In this document: one piece after another, positions 25,278 through 37,100 of the stretch | How positions within the stretch are numbered: the stretch's first letter is position 1 | How the letters are laid out: the number at the start of each line of letters is the position of its first letter | From: Haliclystus octoradiatus | Lineage: Eukaryota; Cnidaria; Staurozoa; Stauromedusae; Haliclystidae | Length of the DNA stretch: 64,000 nt | NCBI GenBank assembly: GCA_916610825.1 | Contig: OU744448.1 | Coordinates: 11,102,125-11,166,124, forward strand | Direction of reading: 5' to 3' | Program-made: the position numbers and the translations under genes | Notes under the pieces: model-generated | What the model saw: the letters and a program-made list of their open reading frames with translations, nothing else | Database searches by the model: none | Told to the model about the DNA's origin: nothing

Positions 25278-25596
25278 TTATTAATCAAAATCCGTGATCC
25301 ATGTTAAAACGAACAATAAAAGGATTGATCTCTTTGATCTGACGACACGTGTGATTTGAATCATATTTCCCGCCAAAAAACATAGATTTCTATGCGTGGG
25401 ACGTTTGATTTAAAAGTCAAGACTTTGATTGAGAACGGAAGAAACAATTCAATTTTTTCATAATTTACGTTATATGTGAAGATATTATTACGGTTATTAT
25501 TATTACTGAACAGTAAAGGAACATCATCTAAACTTTTCGCGAATTTTTTTGGGGATTTTTGTTCTGCAATTCTTCGGCATGTTTATTCAAAATGAC

Positions 25597-25890
25597 TCAA
25601 CTCGTGTCAGCCTTAATTCAACTTGTATCAGCTTCATAAAAACATATCAAAATAACAGCCGATTTCATCGCTCTGGATGCTTTCTTATAGGGCATAAATG
25701 ATCCAAACTGATATAAAATGATGCTGTAAGACTTTGATGGGTTTTCTTGGTATATCGTAAGCATAAACAACAAACTACTTCTGTTCTTTTTTATATTTCT
25801 ATACTATCAACTCGTGTCAGCCTCAATTCAACTTGTATCAGCTTCATAAAAACATATCAACATAACAGCTAACATCATCGCTCTGGATGC
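25597..25890. repeat. Direct duplication of an 84-base segment, 210-base period
   Basis: Copies 25597-25680 and 25807-25890 share TCAACTCGTGTCAGCC, TTCAACTTGTATCAGCTTC and CATCGCTCTGGATGC with few differences. Each contains two matches to the GAGTTGA-type motif found near the ends of the 21464-26171 pair. Confidence 0.85.
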
Positions 25891-26171
25891 ATACATTATT
25901 GCGCTTGCCTCGCAAAATATGATATCCTGCATATTCCCCTTATAATTTTGATGAGCAATGAAGTCAAGGCAATCGTGAAAGCTTATATGTTGCAGCACGC
26001 TTGCAGTTACTAAACTACGAGACAAACGCCATTACTGAATGCGATTAAGTTGACGATAGACGCAAAAGCAACATTACGTTGAAACGTAACCGCGCTCGTA
26101 CTATTGAAAAAGTAGACTGGATACTAAATAGAGCTGACGCGAGTTGAATTTTCCGTTTACCAAAGTATAAA

Positions 26172-26969
26172 TTCTGTAAATTTACTATAAAACTTAACAT
26201 GGAAACAGTAATCTCAAAAACAACAACAAACAAACACCGAGTGTGAGTATCATTTCTTGAATCGCGGAAATGTGTGAAATTCCGGGACGACATGGCTAAA
26301 ACAATGGCGAGCACGAAGGATAATGCCAGTTCACTGTAGGAACATGCCTCTGAGGGAATTTTACCCACATTTCTGAGATCTAAAAATAAATAGAAACTGG
26401 CTAATCCTAGGTTTCCCTATCAGGAACTAACTGGGTTGATGACTTCCTTTCACTAATGCTCAACGTCATCTTGATATTTTGCTCGCGATTTTTTACTTGG
26501 CCATACAAACTCTTGTTGATGAGTTTAGAAATTGAAGATTTTTGACAAGCTTGGAGGGGATAAACATCATTTGAATGGTGGCAGCTAACCTGAAAAATTC
26601 AACCTTTTTATATTTGTCATATTTTAGATTTTCTGTTGATTTTCGCATTAAAGAAGTCTTGAAAATAAACAAAATACTTTAATTAGATTTTGCCACCTCT
26701 TATTTCAATTAGGTAGTTTCCTTATCCATTGTAAGCATCTGTTAAACTTCAAAGCCACACTCCTCCAAAATTGAGGCACACAACATATAAGGTAGCAAAA
26801 CAAGGTTAAAAAAATACCAATGAAAGAAAAAGAATGATGCAAAAGAAAATCAATGTCTTAATTCAAGTATTGCTATTCAAATTTCTGCTACAGTCAATAT
26901 TATAAATCAAGAGAACATCTTGTGACTTACTACCAAACTTACATCAACAATTATTTGTAACAATTCTAT
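26172..26969. other. Downstream flank of the DRE-TIM/EF-hand gene
   Basis: Would include its 3' UTR. AT-rich; no clean poly-A signal was assigned. Confidence 0.4.
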
Positions 26970-29900
26970 TTAGTCTGAATCTGAATCTGAGTCGGGATCT
27001 GTATCCTCACCAGTGACAATATCACGGAGATTTTTTCCTTCACACTTGCTGGCAACCTCATCTTGCATAGCTGGGATAAGTCCTTTACGGAAGGTGATGG
27101 ATAGAAGGTCTTCAGCTGTCTTTGTCTCTGGGTATTGACGGATAGCCCATTTCAAATATAAAGAAAACTCATTCCAGTCAACACTACCATCCTCATCCAT
27201 GTCGATAGCTTTCAGAGCACGCTTTGTCTCTTCGCACCTGTAGCAGCCAAAGTAAGGTGCAAGGAATCCATTGTAAAATGCATCAAATTCTAATCTATCA
27301 TCCATCTGGCCATCTCTCATGTCCCATTCATTCCACATTTCACGAATTTCAGAAAGAAGTTCTTTTCCATGAGTTCTTTGTGGCTCATCCTTAGCAATGG
27401 CTTCAGCCATCTTCTCTGTCAAAGATCCACCCGAGCGATCAAATAGCATAGCAATGCCAACAGCACTCATATATTCCTCTTTCCTGTTTTTATGGAGATC
27501 TTCAAGCATTACTTCACGCATTCTAGTTGCTCTCTCTTCTGTGAATGAAGAATCTTCACCAAAAAGTGTTGTCATACGTGAAACAATCATAGCTGGAGAT
27601 GCAAGAGTTGTCATTCGCATCACTGGCTTTTCCCCAAAGAAGGTGGCCATGTCAAATTCAGATTTATTTTGGGGGAAAGCTGGCATCCCAAACACCATAT
27701 CCAATGCTCGTTCCCCGTAAACCACTTGTCTGTCATGTGGCTCTTTCCCAGTGGTAACTCTGGCAACTTCTTGTGCGGCAGATCGAAGAGCTGAACAGTT
27801 GAAGCTCTTTGTGATTTTCTTGTTTCCCAATCTAATCAGATTCAGCAAAGTGACTGTTGAACACGAATGACCCATTGATGCTCCTTCAACAATAACACTT
27901 GCCCAAATACCATTGGCACCATTGACAAGACATTCGATTTGCGTCATGTCTGCCAATCCCCATTGTTCATGAACGTGGACAAGCAAATGACCATCCTTGA
28001 AACCACAAGCATCCATTTCCCGACGAACAGCAGACGTCCAAACTCCGAGCTCTTCGGGCAAGTATTTTCCAGATTCTTCATAGACGATACCAAAAGGGCG
28101 TTCATCGGCTGGTAAAGATGACAAATAATTTACCAATTTAAAAACACGTTTTGGGCGTTGTTTCATTGCATCCGGAAGATCACGGAAGTTGAAGAAGATC
28201 TTTGAATCTTTAGAAAGGTTTTCTCTGCACCATCTCATTCTCTCACGCGTGAGCTTTTTCAGGGTACCCATCCGAAACTTCGAATAATCGATTGCACTCC
28301 AGACAAGATCCAACTCAATGATGATATTTCTGATGCCAAGTTCCTTACATTTTCTCATACCAACAGGGATGGTTTTGGTATCAGGGATTTTATCTTTGCC
28401 AACAGATTCTAAAAATTCAGTGAATGCATATAGGTTTGTAAAATCTTCTCCCTTTTCACGAAGTTGCTTGATAAATGTATCACCCAAACGAGTCATATGG
28501 GAGAAGGAGGCTACAATGATGTGCTTGTAGCCGACTTTCTTGATCTGAAAGAAAATAGAATTCGAATGATCGTCAATGGCTGTTAGTTATTCAGTTGCAA
28601 GATTGAGTTAAGTTTATAACATGAAAGCAAGTAAACTTGATTTAAATGTCTAATGAACAATACCAATACGATACATCTTATCAATCAGGGTTATCAGACA
28701 CAAATGATGGGCAGCTATACGGATGGGAGGTGCAAGGTGCAAATTACCACTCAGCAGATAGGGAACCAAGTCACTTCCGGGAGTGGATTGATGGTCAAGG
28801 ATGGCCGTTTCAACTTGTCAAGGGATCGGAGTCTGGCCCAATCATACCCTAATTCTTCAATCAAAAGTTACAAGTAATTGTTAACATGATTTGTTTCGAC
28901 ATTGAAATAATAATGCAATGCATGCCATATTCGTTCAAATATATCTATACTCGCTCGCTGCTCTGGAGTAACTCCTGATGGCAGCCATCCAGTTCATTTT
29001 TATGTTAGACTTTCTCAAATATTTGGATCTTCATGGGCATCAAAGTCTCGACTAAAATGGAACAGTATTACAGCATTCATATTGCTACAAATTTTGATTT
29101 TGAAAAGATTTGTCAATCTTCACTTTTCCCAGCTCCTATTTTACTGTGTTACCAAATCCGTGAATCTGTAAATGCAGCTATTTACTCATTTTTAAATCAA
29201 TGTAATGTTTTATTTTAATCAACAACAGTTCAACAACATATATAGCAAAGTATTAATTGAAACCAAAACACAGAAATATATCTGCAGCAAGGAAACATGT
29301 CTGCCATATATATCAAACATTGCTGCTGATTATTATGCCATTAAGTGTTTTTATCTAAAACAAATTTCTGTATTAATATTGATTATTGCTGCCTAGCTCT
29401 GCGCTTAAAAACCAAATCTGGGTGGAATGACTGTTATGATAATTGGAAAATTTGATTTTTGTTTTTTACAATAAATTTTAAAACACTTTTCCATCTCTTG
29501 TTCATATAATAAGATTCCGTTAATAACGTTGCAGCTAATTGGTCGTATTGTTTCTCAAAGTGGACCCTGAAATTATCCCCAAAATGTTTTTTCTTTTTAA
29601 ACTGTTAGAAGTCACTTAAATTAAGGATTCATCGGGAAAATGAATGCCTCTGTCTCTGTTATAGTTACGATTTAAGTCTCTGATAAAGGTTTTTCTGAAA
29701 TAAAAAAAATTATAATACAGTTTATTCATGTTTATGAATGCTTCTTTGGTGTCATTTGTTACTTATTTCATGATTATAAAACCCTGTTCCGTAATTTGCA
29801 AATTCAAATGACGCGATATATTTTTCATTTTGTAAATTTTCTGTGATAAGTCGCTGACCTAGTTATCGGGAATAACAGGATTTGGTGTAACGACAAGCAT

Positions 29901-31890
29901 AATGGAGTTTGGATGGAAATGTTTTGACGCTTTTGTGGATCCAAAAGTTGATGGTTTTGTTGAGAAAAGCTATAGAAATCAGGAATCGAATGACTTGTTT
30001 TTGTGTATGGTTGCCGTGCTTCATCGCTTCACGAGTGACCCAGGAGCACTTCAAAACTTTTGAAATTTTCTTTGTTTCAATTAAAAACATGAAATTTTAT
30101 CGTCTCAACTCTCGCCTGCTGTTTTACCGTCCTCCCCGAATTCTGAAAACGCCCCTGTCCATTTTAAATTTTTTATCGACATGGCAATTGGCAAAACGTA
30201 ATGATAGTAATTAACGAATTAACTAACGCTCTGACAAGTAGTGTTGTGGATCAGTGCTAGCCTCATTACCTAAGGGCCATATTTTTCGAATAAACAGTTT
30301 AACAGAATAAACGTTTTCATTACTCTGATGCAAACATTTTGGGGGTTCTTTAAAACCGACTTAATAGCAAAATTATTCGTGGACAGGCAGGCGATTTTGT
30401 ACGACTTTTCATGTCTCTCTATGCACCCAGTGTATTGTGTCAGAGTACATGTACAATTGAGTCCATTTTCTGTTTGTAATTTATATATACAAACAAAGTT
30501 AGATACAGCGTTCAAATAACAAAAATATAGGGCAAAGGCAGTCAAGCTTGCCTTGATGAAGTTTTTCAAGATCATGAAATGCTTTCAAAAACGGATATTT
30601 GGTCTTCTGAGTTTAAAGTTTCATTGTTCTGAGGTGGGATAAATTCCACGCTTTCTTCCCTAGGGACCGATATTAACAATGAGAAATATGAAATTGACAA
30701 GTAGCTGAACTCTGAAGAACTTTTCTTCAGTGTGTTAATCCAAGACTCGGCCACGGCGATTATATTTATATATGATATAGTTAGCATCAATTACATTGAA
30801 AATTTCAAACGTATGGACTGATGAGGTATGGGAGCCAATTTTGTTTCACCCACACGCAGTAAATCCTTCCCTTCCCTAAATCCGTGATACATTGCTACAG
30901 ATGGCTTTTTAGCGAGTATATGGATGGGGGTATATATGTAGTATATATAGTATATATATCTAGATAGCATCAAGTTATCGAGTATATATAGATAGCATCA
31001 AGAAACGACTGCTTAACAATAATGCCTTATATAACACATACATGTAATCAAATAGAACAAAAAGCAAAAATCATGTATCATAGTTGTTATATGTCTTTAA
31101 ATAAATTATTTCTATTCTATTATAGGGGCAAGTATAGTATCTTGATGTTGTGATGATCGCATAAGCGCGCAATTCAGAGTCACGGTATAACTTGACTAAT
31201 CTTTGCTTCATTTATAAATCATATGTAGTGCTCGAAGCAATAAATGCAGAGCTATAACAGATACATGCAAAAATCAGACATTCAGATTGACCTATATAAA
31301 TTAACTATTTTGTAGTGGAGTTGATCAAAATGGTAAACCAAAATGCTTGAATAAGCATAATTTAGAACACTAAAAAAGAAACAATGCTGTACACAAAGTA
31401 AAGTGGGAGTGTCTGCACAAAGTCGTGAGAATAAATTTTTTGAACTGAAATTTCTAATGTTAATGGAAAGCGGAATTTTCAATGAGTAAATCATAGCCTC
31501 AGACTTTGGGCAGCAAAATAAACTGTGTTACTATTGGATATAAGATTTATCATATTCCCCTGGCTCTGTTATTTACTGACATTCAACACTTTACAATGCG
31601 ATTGTATCAGCAATCTTGTAATTTCTAACCTAATTTTACTAATTATGTTATTATAGGCTTTCATAGCTAATGAATAATCAAGATTGTTGATAGTTATAGC
31701 CTAATATAAGTACCTGCTCGTATATCTTCCATTTATTCTCAATTGTGTGACCCCTCAACTGGCCAACAGTGCTTTCACGTAGCGAGTTATCCAACACAAA
31801 CAAATCCATCTCTTTGAGGACTTTACGTTTAGCTGTTTCTTCAGTGATCTCATTTTGCATGTCTTTAACTTTTTGCTGAAATTTAGCCAT
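26970..31890 (-). CDS. DRE-TIM metallolyase-like protein with C-terminal EF-hand (2 exons)
   Basis: Exon 1 is 31714-31890 (ATG at 31890 in AAAATGG context, 59 codons), exon 2 is 26970-28544; the join is phase 0 (donor CAG|GTACTT, acceptor TTTCTTTCAG|ATC). The product is 583 residues. A charged helix of ~30 residues precedes the barrel, which begins FVLDNSLRES (D34, R38, E39: the DRE motif). HVHEQWG supplies the HxH metal ligands (H249, H251), and VEGASMGHSCS takes the place of the C-terminal metal-ligand loop, with His where HMG-CoA lyase and isopropylmalate synthase have Asn. Near residues 507-518 is a canonical EF-hand loop (DMDEDGSVDWNE); a degenerate one (DMRDGQMDDRLE) lies ~40 residues earlier. 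The tail is DTDPDSDSDSD. Family members condense or cleave acyl groups on oxo acids. Substrate here is unknown, and calcium control is inferred from the EF-hand. Confidence 0.88.
28545..31713 (-). other. Intron of the DRE-TIM/EF-hand gene
   Basis: 3.17 kb bounded by GTACTT and TTTCTTTCAG on the minus strand. No mobile-element protein was recognised inside; contains TA-rich repeats near 30930-31000. Confidence 0.8.
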
Positions 31891-32413
31891 TTTTGCAGTT
31901 TGAGTAAAGTGAAATAATATCTGGAAATATTTTGTTCGACTACCCAATATGTTGACTGTCTCGCTGCACGCTCTAGACTGCAAAACGTATAATTTAGATC
32001 CCAGACAATAAATGATTCTCATGCATTCAACGATAACAAATGACTTTTATCCACGTCGACCATCTATTGTTCGATATTCTTGCAACGCCCTGCTAACCCC
32101 CTTTTGAGAAGAACGATAAAACTTTCTATTCCGGTGTGATCATTGCCATGCCATCAAAGACGACAATGATTTATTCAGCTGGATGATAGTGATGGTTGTT
32201 CTATTATTCTATTTTGCAATCAAATATTTTCCCTTCGTTGCTATCAAAAGTATTTCTATGCATGTTTTATGCTTTCTTGTTGACAGCCATCTCTAACTTC
32301 TCAACTTCAATTCACAAGTTTTTTACATTTCTCTTTAAACTTGTTCTACTGTGATTCTTCCTTTTTTAAATTTATTACTTTTGATTTAATAGCTGATAAA
32401 ATCCCTTCTAATA
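31891..32413 (-). promoter_or_regulatory. 5' flank of the DRE-TIM/EF-hand gene
   Basis: Immediate upstream region of the ATG at 31890. The open frame continues 44 codons upstream (to 32022), so a longer N-terminus is possible, but the MAKF start has the better context and fits the paralogous alignment. No core promoter motif could be assigned. Confidence 0.35.
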
Positions 32414-32601
32414 CATTAAAATCCGGCAATAAATGGTCCGACTTCAACGGTATTATGTCAATAAACAGTAAGACAACAAGAATCCGATACCGAGTAATTT
32501 ACAGTCAAACTTTGCTTTTGCTTCAGTGCTAACAACGGATTCTGCCAAAACCGGTAAAATAGTTTGTCTCCTTAGCATACCGTTATTGCAGGATTCAACT
32601 G
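32414..32601. mobile_element. Pogo/Tc1-like MITE, copy 2
   Basis: Starts near TTAAAATCCGGCAATAA and ends CAGGATTCAACTG followed by TA. The ends are inverted matches (AATCCGGCAATAA / TTATTGCAGGATT). The interior shares GTCAAACTTTGC and CAAAACCGGTAAAA with the copy at 36646. Confidence 0.75.
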
Positions 32602-34168
32602 TAATTAATTAAGGCTGATAACGATAATTTTAATGAAGTCTATAACAACTGTGACTATAATACCTATGATTGATATTTACGTACTATCAATCGCGCAGTA
32701 ATGTTTTAGCGTGCTCCCAGGCTATTTGTACCATGCCGTGCAGACTAGTCCATTCCAAAAACACCGTTCTCTTCGGTTAAAATTGACATAGTTCGTATTG
32801 CAAAAGAGAGATACCGTTTTATCATGCTGGAGCTTATATTTATGTGAATGTTATGTGAGTATTGTATAATTAATTATGGTGAGAATGATTTGAGATATCA
32901 TCGTTTACATAATATTTAGAGCTATTATCAAATGCTCAAAATTATGAAGAATATATAATTGGGAGTAATTTTTAGCAATCATCATTTGGAATCTGTAATT
33001 CAATAATAATTATATTAGGCTATATAACGTTTACCATTTCTTCATTTCATGTCTTTCGATCACATCGATAGAAAATGTCGTACAAGTTTACTATTTCAGT
33101 TTTAAGCAAGTTTAGAGTTTTCTAATACTATAATCACACGGTCTCAGGGGATGTCTTGAAATATCTAATATTGAAATTTGCAAAATACCCCATATCCAGA
33201 TAATATACAATCGGGGCCGAGATTGTATATAATATTGGGGCCGAGAAATAAATGTTGCATTTCAAAAATTGAGCCAGGGACATATTTAGTTAGGGGCTGT
33301 CCCTTGACGAATTGAATTTCACAAAATGGGTGTGAAAGAGAAAATTTATCTTCAAGACAAGAGAGTATGTAAAATCCTGTATCTGCGCCTGGTTGCATAA
33401 TTATAATATACATTACATATTCATTCGTTATCAAACTCTTCTTGTATAACAACGCTGGATAGTCTACTTTATATTAAATATACAATTTTGCAACCATTGG
33501 TTCGATGTTGGAGAAAATCAATTGAAGCATTTTTAGCAAAGTTTCTTCTTGCACATGCGCATAATTATTCCACAGAGAATACCATATCGGCCATTATAAC
33601 CGATCAGGGATTGGTGGAAATTGGAGAAGTTGGGAGCAAAATAATATGTTATGGTTTCAAAATTCATTTAAATCCATTTTGTAGAACGTGTTTTGTTTAT
33701 CATATAGCTTTTTACTCTGAAACTGGCAGAAATCATTTATCAAAAGCAGCATTCGTCTACGGGATGTTCTTTCGCAAGGTACACGGGGAATTTAGAGAAC
33801 ATAAATAATAGCGCATGCATGGTTTTACATTATGCATGTCACCCATACTGTATTCCAATGAATGAAAACCTATTAATACATATTATACATTAATTATGTG
33901 TTCGTCTATATATTTTAATTACAGATAATACTTTGTTCATATTCTCAAAACCAATATCAAAGCCTACAATATTGTATAAACATCCATGCATCTAATTTCG
34001 TTAAAGTTCATTTTGAAATTAGTTATAAATGAAACCGTCTACACCTGCATACACTATTACATTACCGGATTTATATGTTTAAAACATAATTAATTGTTTA
34101 AACAAAAAGTCTTCGAATGTTTTCTTGAGTTTAAATCAAAGGTGATGATAACTATTTCTTGGCGGTGA
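32602..34168. other. Intergenic DNA between two minus-strand genes
   Basis: Downstream of TRAPPC2 and upstream of the DRE-TIM gene. Short ORFs (for example 33488-33808) show no domain. Nothing else recognised. Confidence 0.45.
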
Positions 34169-37100
34169 TCAATTCAACAAATGTCGTCTACCGGATAGGT
34201 GAGTTTTGTTTTCAAATGCATTGGAAGTAATTCTAGTGTTGTGCTCATAAAACGGATTCATCAACATCTAATGAAAAGAGAAACACAACAATAATAGTAA
34301 GTAAGTAAGTAAATGAGAGACGGTATCGCCCTATCAAAGGCGCGAGTGGCACTATTCTATTTCTAGAGGAGTGAGTCTTTCTGCTGTGGAGAGAAGTTAT
34401 TGCAAATGCTCTTTACTGATCTCAGCCGCTACACTGCAGATCAATTTCAACAGATCTTCATGGCATGTAACAGGCCCTGATTGTCAATGCGCAACGATGC
34501 GCCGCAGCTACTCACAATGTAACTCCCTCTGGACTTTTGGATATATATCAATATTATCAGATCTAAAGTTCGGTTGCTTTGTCATCTGGGTTAATCCTCC
34601 CGATTGTTTGACAATAATTGAATAGATTAAACAATAAATGACAAGGGTCCCTAACATTGTATCGTGTAATGGATAACATTGAATACATTTCACAGTAGGT
34701 CAAATGGCTCGAATAAAGGATTATAGATAGACATAATAATCCTTTAGGATTAAGAGAATTAATCCTTTTATTCGGAATTATTGTGCAAACACCGCAGAAA
34801 TAAAATTATTTTGTTAAACTTTTACCAACAGACATAATCATATTCAGCTTCAAGATACTTATAAGCTCTATTGAACTAACATTCTGTGTCAAAATTATCA
34901 AAAAGAAGACTTTTATAGATATAGGGTTTTATAGGTTAAGTAACTAATTCTCAAATATTTGCGAAAATCATTAGCAGGACTAGTTCTAGTTTTGCAAAGG
35001 TTATTATATATTTATTATAAAAATAAGACCACCTCATAAATATGTTGATTGTAATGCAGCAAACAGAGATGATAAAAAGAAACTTCCCTTTATTTGAACT
35101 TGCAGCTATGAACTTCATATACATTATCAAGTTTTTTTTTAACGCGACAGAAGATGACGTTTTCGTAAATTGTGCCGATAGTTACGGAGCCAGAAAACAA
35201 AACGCATAATAATAGACATCACATTTTTCAAAACATTTGATGTGAAAGAGCATGCTTAAAATTCTTTTCCTGGAAGCAAATCCATTGCCAAATAGCAAAA
35301 TAAGATTGAGTTATTTACCTTTGTGTAACTCTCGTAGATATCTTGAAAAAAACTACGAATTCCATCATCATTTCTAACGTCATGTAACATCATAAATCGA
35401 GCACCTGCAATCATAAAATAGCAATCATGAAGATCATTCCAAGAGTCAAAATTTCAGGATTTCCTATAAGTTCCAACCGACATCAGCCGATATACAGACG
35501 GGCTCCAACAAAAGGTTTAGCCTTTTGGAACCCTAGAGGTATTTCTTCAAAAGTTTTTGTCAATGTTTGACCAATAAAGTTTAAAATATATCAATTTTCT
35601 TCCGAATTTCCTCCAACCTTCTGGAGTCTAGGATTCCAGGATCCCTATGTTTGTCTACGGATCAATACGGATTATATACGTTTGTCGGACTCTATATACA
35701 GAGGCTAATCAGCATTACCTATACGAGGAACGAGGAATGTTAATTATACAATAATGATGAGCAGAGCAATTCAGTTAATGTATTGATACGAAAACTAGGA
35801 CCAGAGAAACAGGTAGACGCTGGAGGACAAATGAAACTTCAGAATCACACGTACTCGCAAGTGGATGAGACAAAATAATAAACATTTTAAAAATAAATAG
35901 TACGCATTGCAAAGCATTAAGTTTATATTCGCAGCGTCGTGTATAGGATAAATAATCGATAGAAGATGTCTCAAGATAAACATTCTGTGGAGTATCAAGC
36001 TCTCACACTACAAAGAGGCTAGAAGTATTGATTACCACATGGTAGGTATAGGCTTGTCTCATATTTTCAAGATAAATACGTCATCTTAACGTATAACTAA
36101 AATTCTGTCAAAAGTTTTATTCGGTCATATCTCATCGATTTCTGAAACAAAATATTAGCAAGTAGACTATTCGAATCAACGTGATCTAATCTATGCTTGT
36201 TCTTTTGTTCTGTTTTCTACGTTTAGAAATTTCGTATGTCAACAATGTTTTCATTTTGCGGCTTTAGACCGCAACGTAGTTTTCCTAATAATTCTGTTCG
36301 GAGTTTAGAAGCTTCATTGTTCTAACACGGGATAATTCACGATAAACTAACGATAGCCTCCGAACAGGCATATTGTTTCCAACTCGTATCACTGACAGTT
36401 ATCATTGACTGTTATCGTTTAAGATAGCATTATTGCTCGTATGGAATGTCTTCATTGAGTCCACCGGTCCGCTGTATCGTTTCATTTACATTTTTATCTG
36501 TGTGGAGATATTGTTTTGAGCATGAAGCCCATGAGAAGCCCGATAATAAATAGTGAAATATTCACAACAAAATCAAAGAAAAAGTTGACTGGGATCAAAC
36601 TAACCCATAAATGCAGGCAAACTCATTGCTATAGTTAGGTTAAATACAGTAAAATCTGGCAATAACGACTTCCGGATTTAACGGTATTCTGTCAATAACA
36701 GTAAGCCAAAAGAGTCTGAACTTGGGAAATTTACAGTTAAACTTTGCTAAGTACTTAGCGCAAATAACTGATTCTATCAAAACCGGTAAAACAATTTCTC
36801 TCCCTAGCATACCGTTAGTGCCGCGGATTCAATTGCATTTTTTTGGATAGATTGGATAACTGTAAAGATTAGATATCAGAAAGCAATCGATATTTAAAGG
36901 ATATTTATTAAACAAATCATACCTCCAGCTGTAACGAAGCTTGAAACAAACCATTCATTGAATTTATCAACAACTTTTAGATACCTAAAAATAGACAATT
37001 GTAACACTTAAGATATAGAAAAACTTTTGTCTTACAAAGGCAGTGTCGGTAAACATGTCAGGCAAAAAAGTTTCCTAATAAAAAGTTTTTTTTTATTGAT

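Larger units (their letters stand above)
21464..26171. mobile_element. Possible 4.7-kb element bounded by an inverted repeat
   Basis: The segment 21464-21550 is repeated in inverted orientation at about 26083-26171. The core, from TAAACGGAAAATTCAACTCG to CAGTCTACTTTTTCAAT, is almost identical, and similarity fades inward. Copies of a short motif (CTGACRCGAGTTGA) cluster near both ends. No transposase was recognised inside, so it may be an unclassified non-autonomous DNA transposon or two inverted copies of a smaller repeat. Confidence 0.5.

Noticed and set aside
27397-27720. Plus-strand ORF of 107 codons
   Set aside because: Antisense shadow of the EF-hand gene exon.
30810-30850. CTGATGAG sequence as a possible hammerhead
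   Set aside because: No GAAA core or stem III follows at the right spacing.
33488-33808. 106-codon plus-strand ORF
   Set aside because: No domain, no splice context and AT-driven composition; probably chance.
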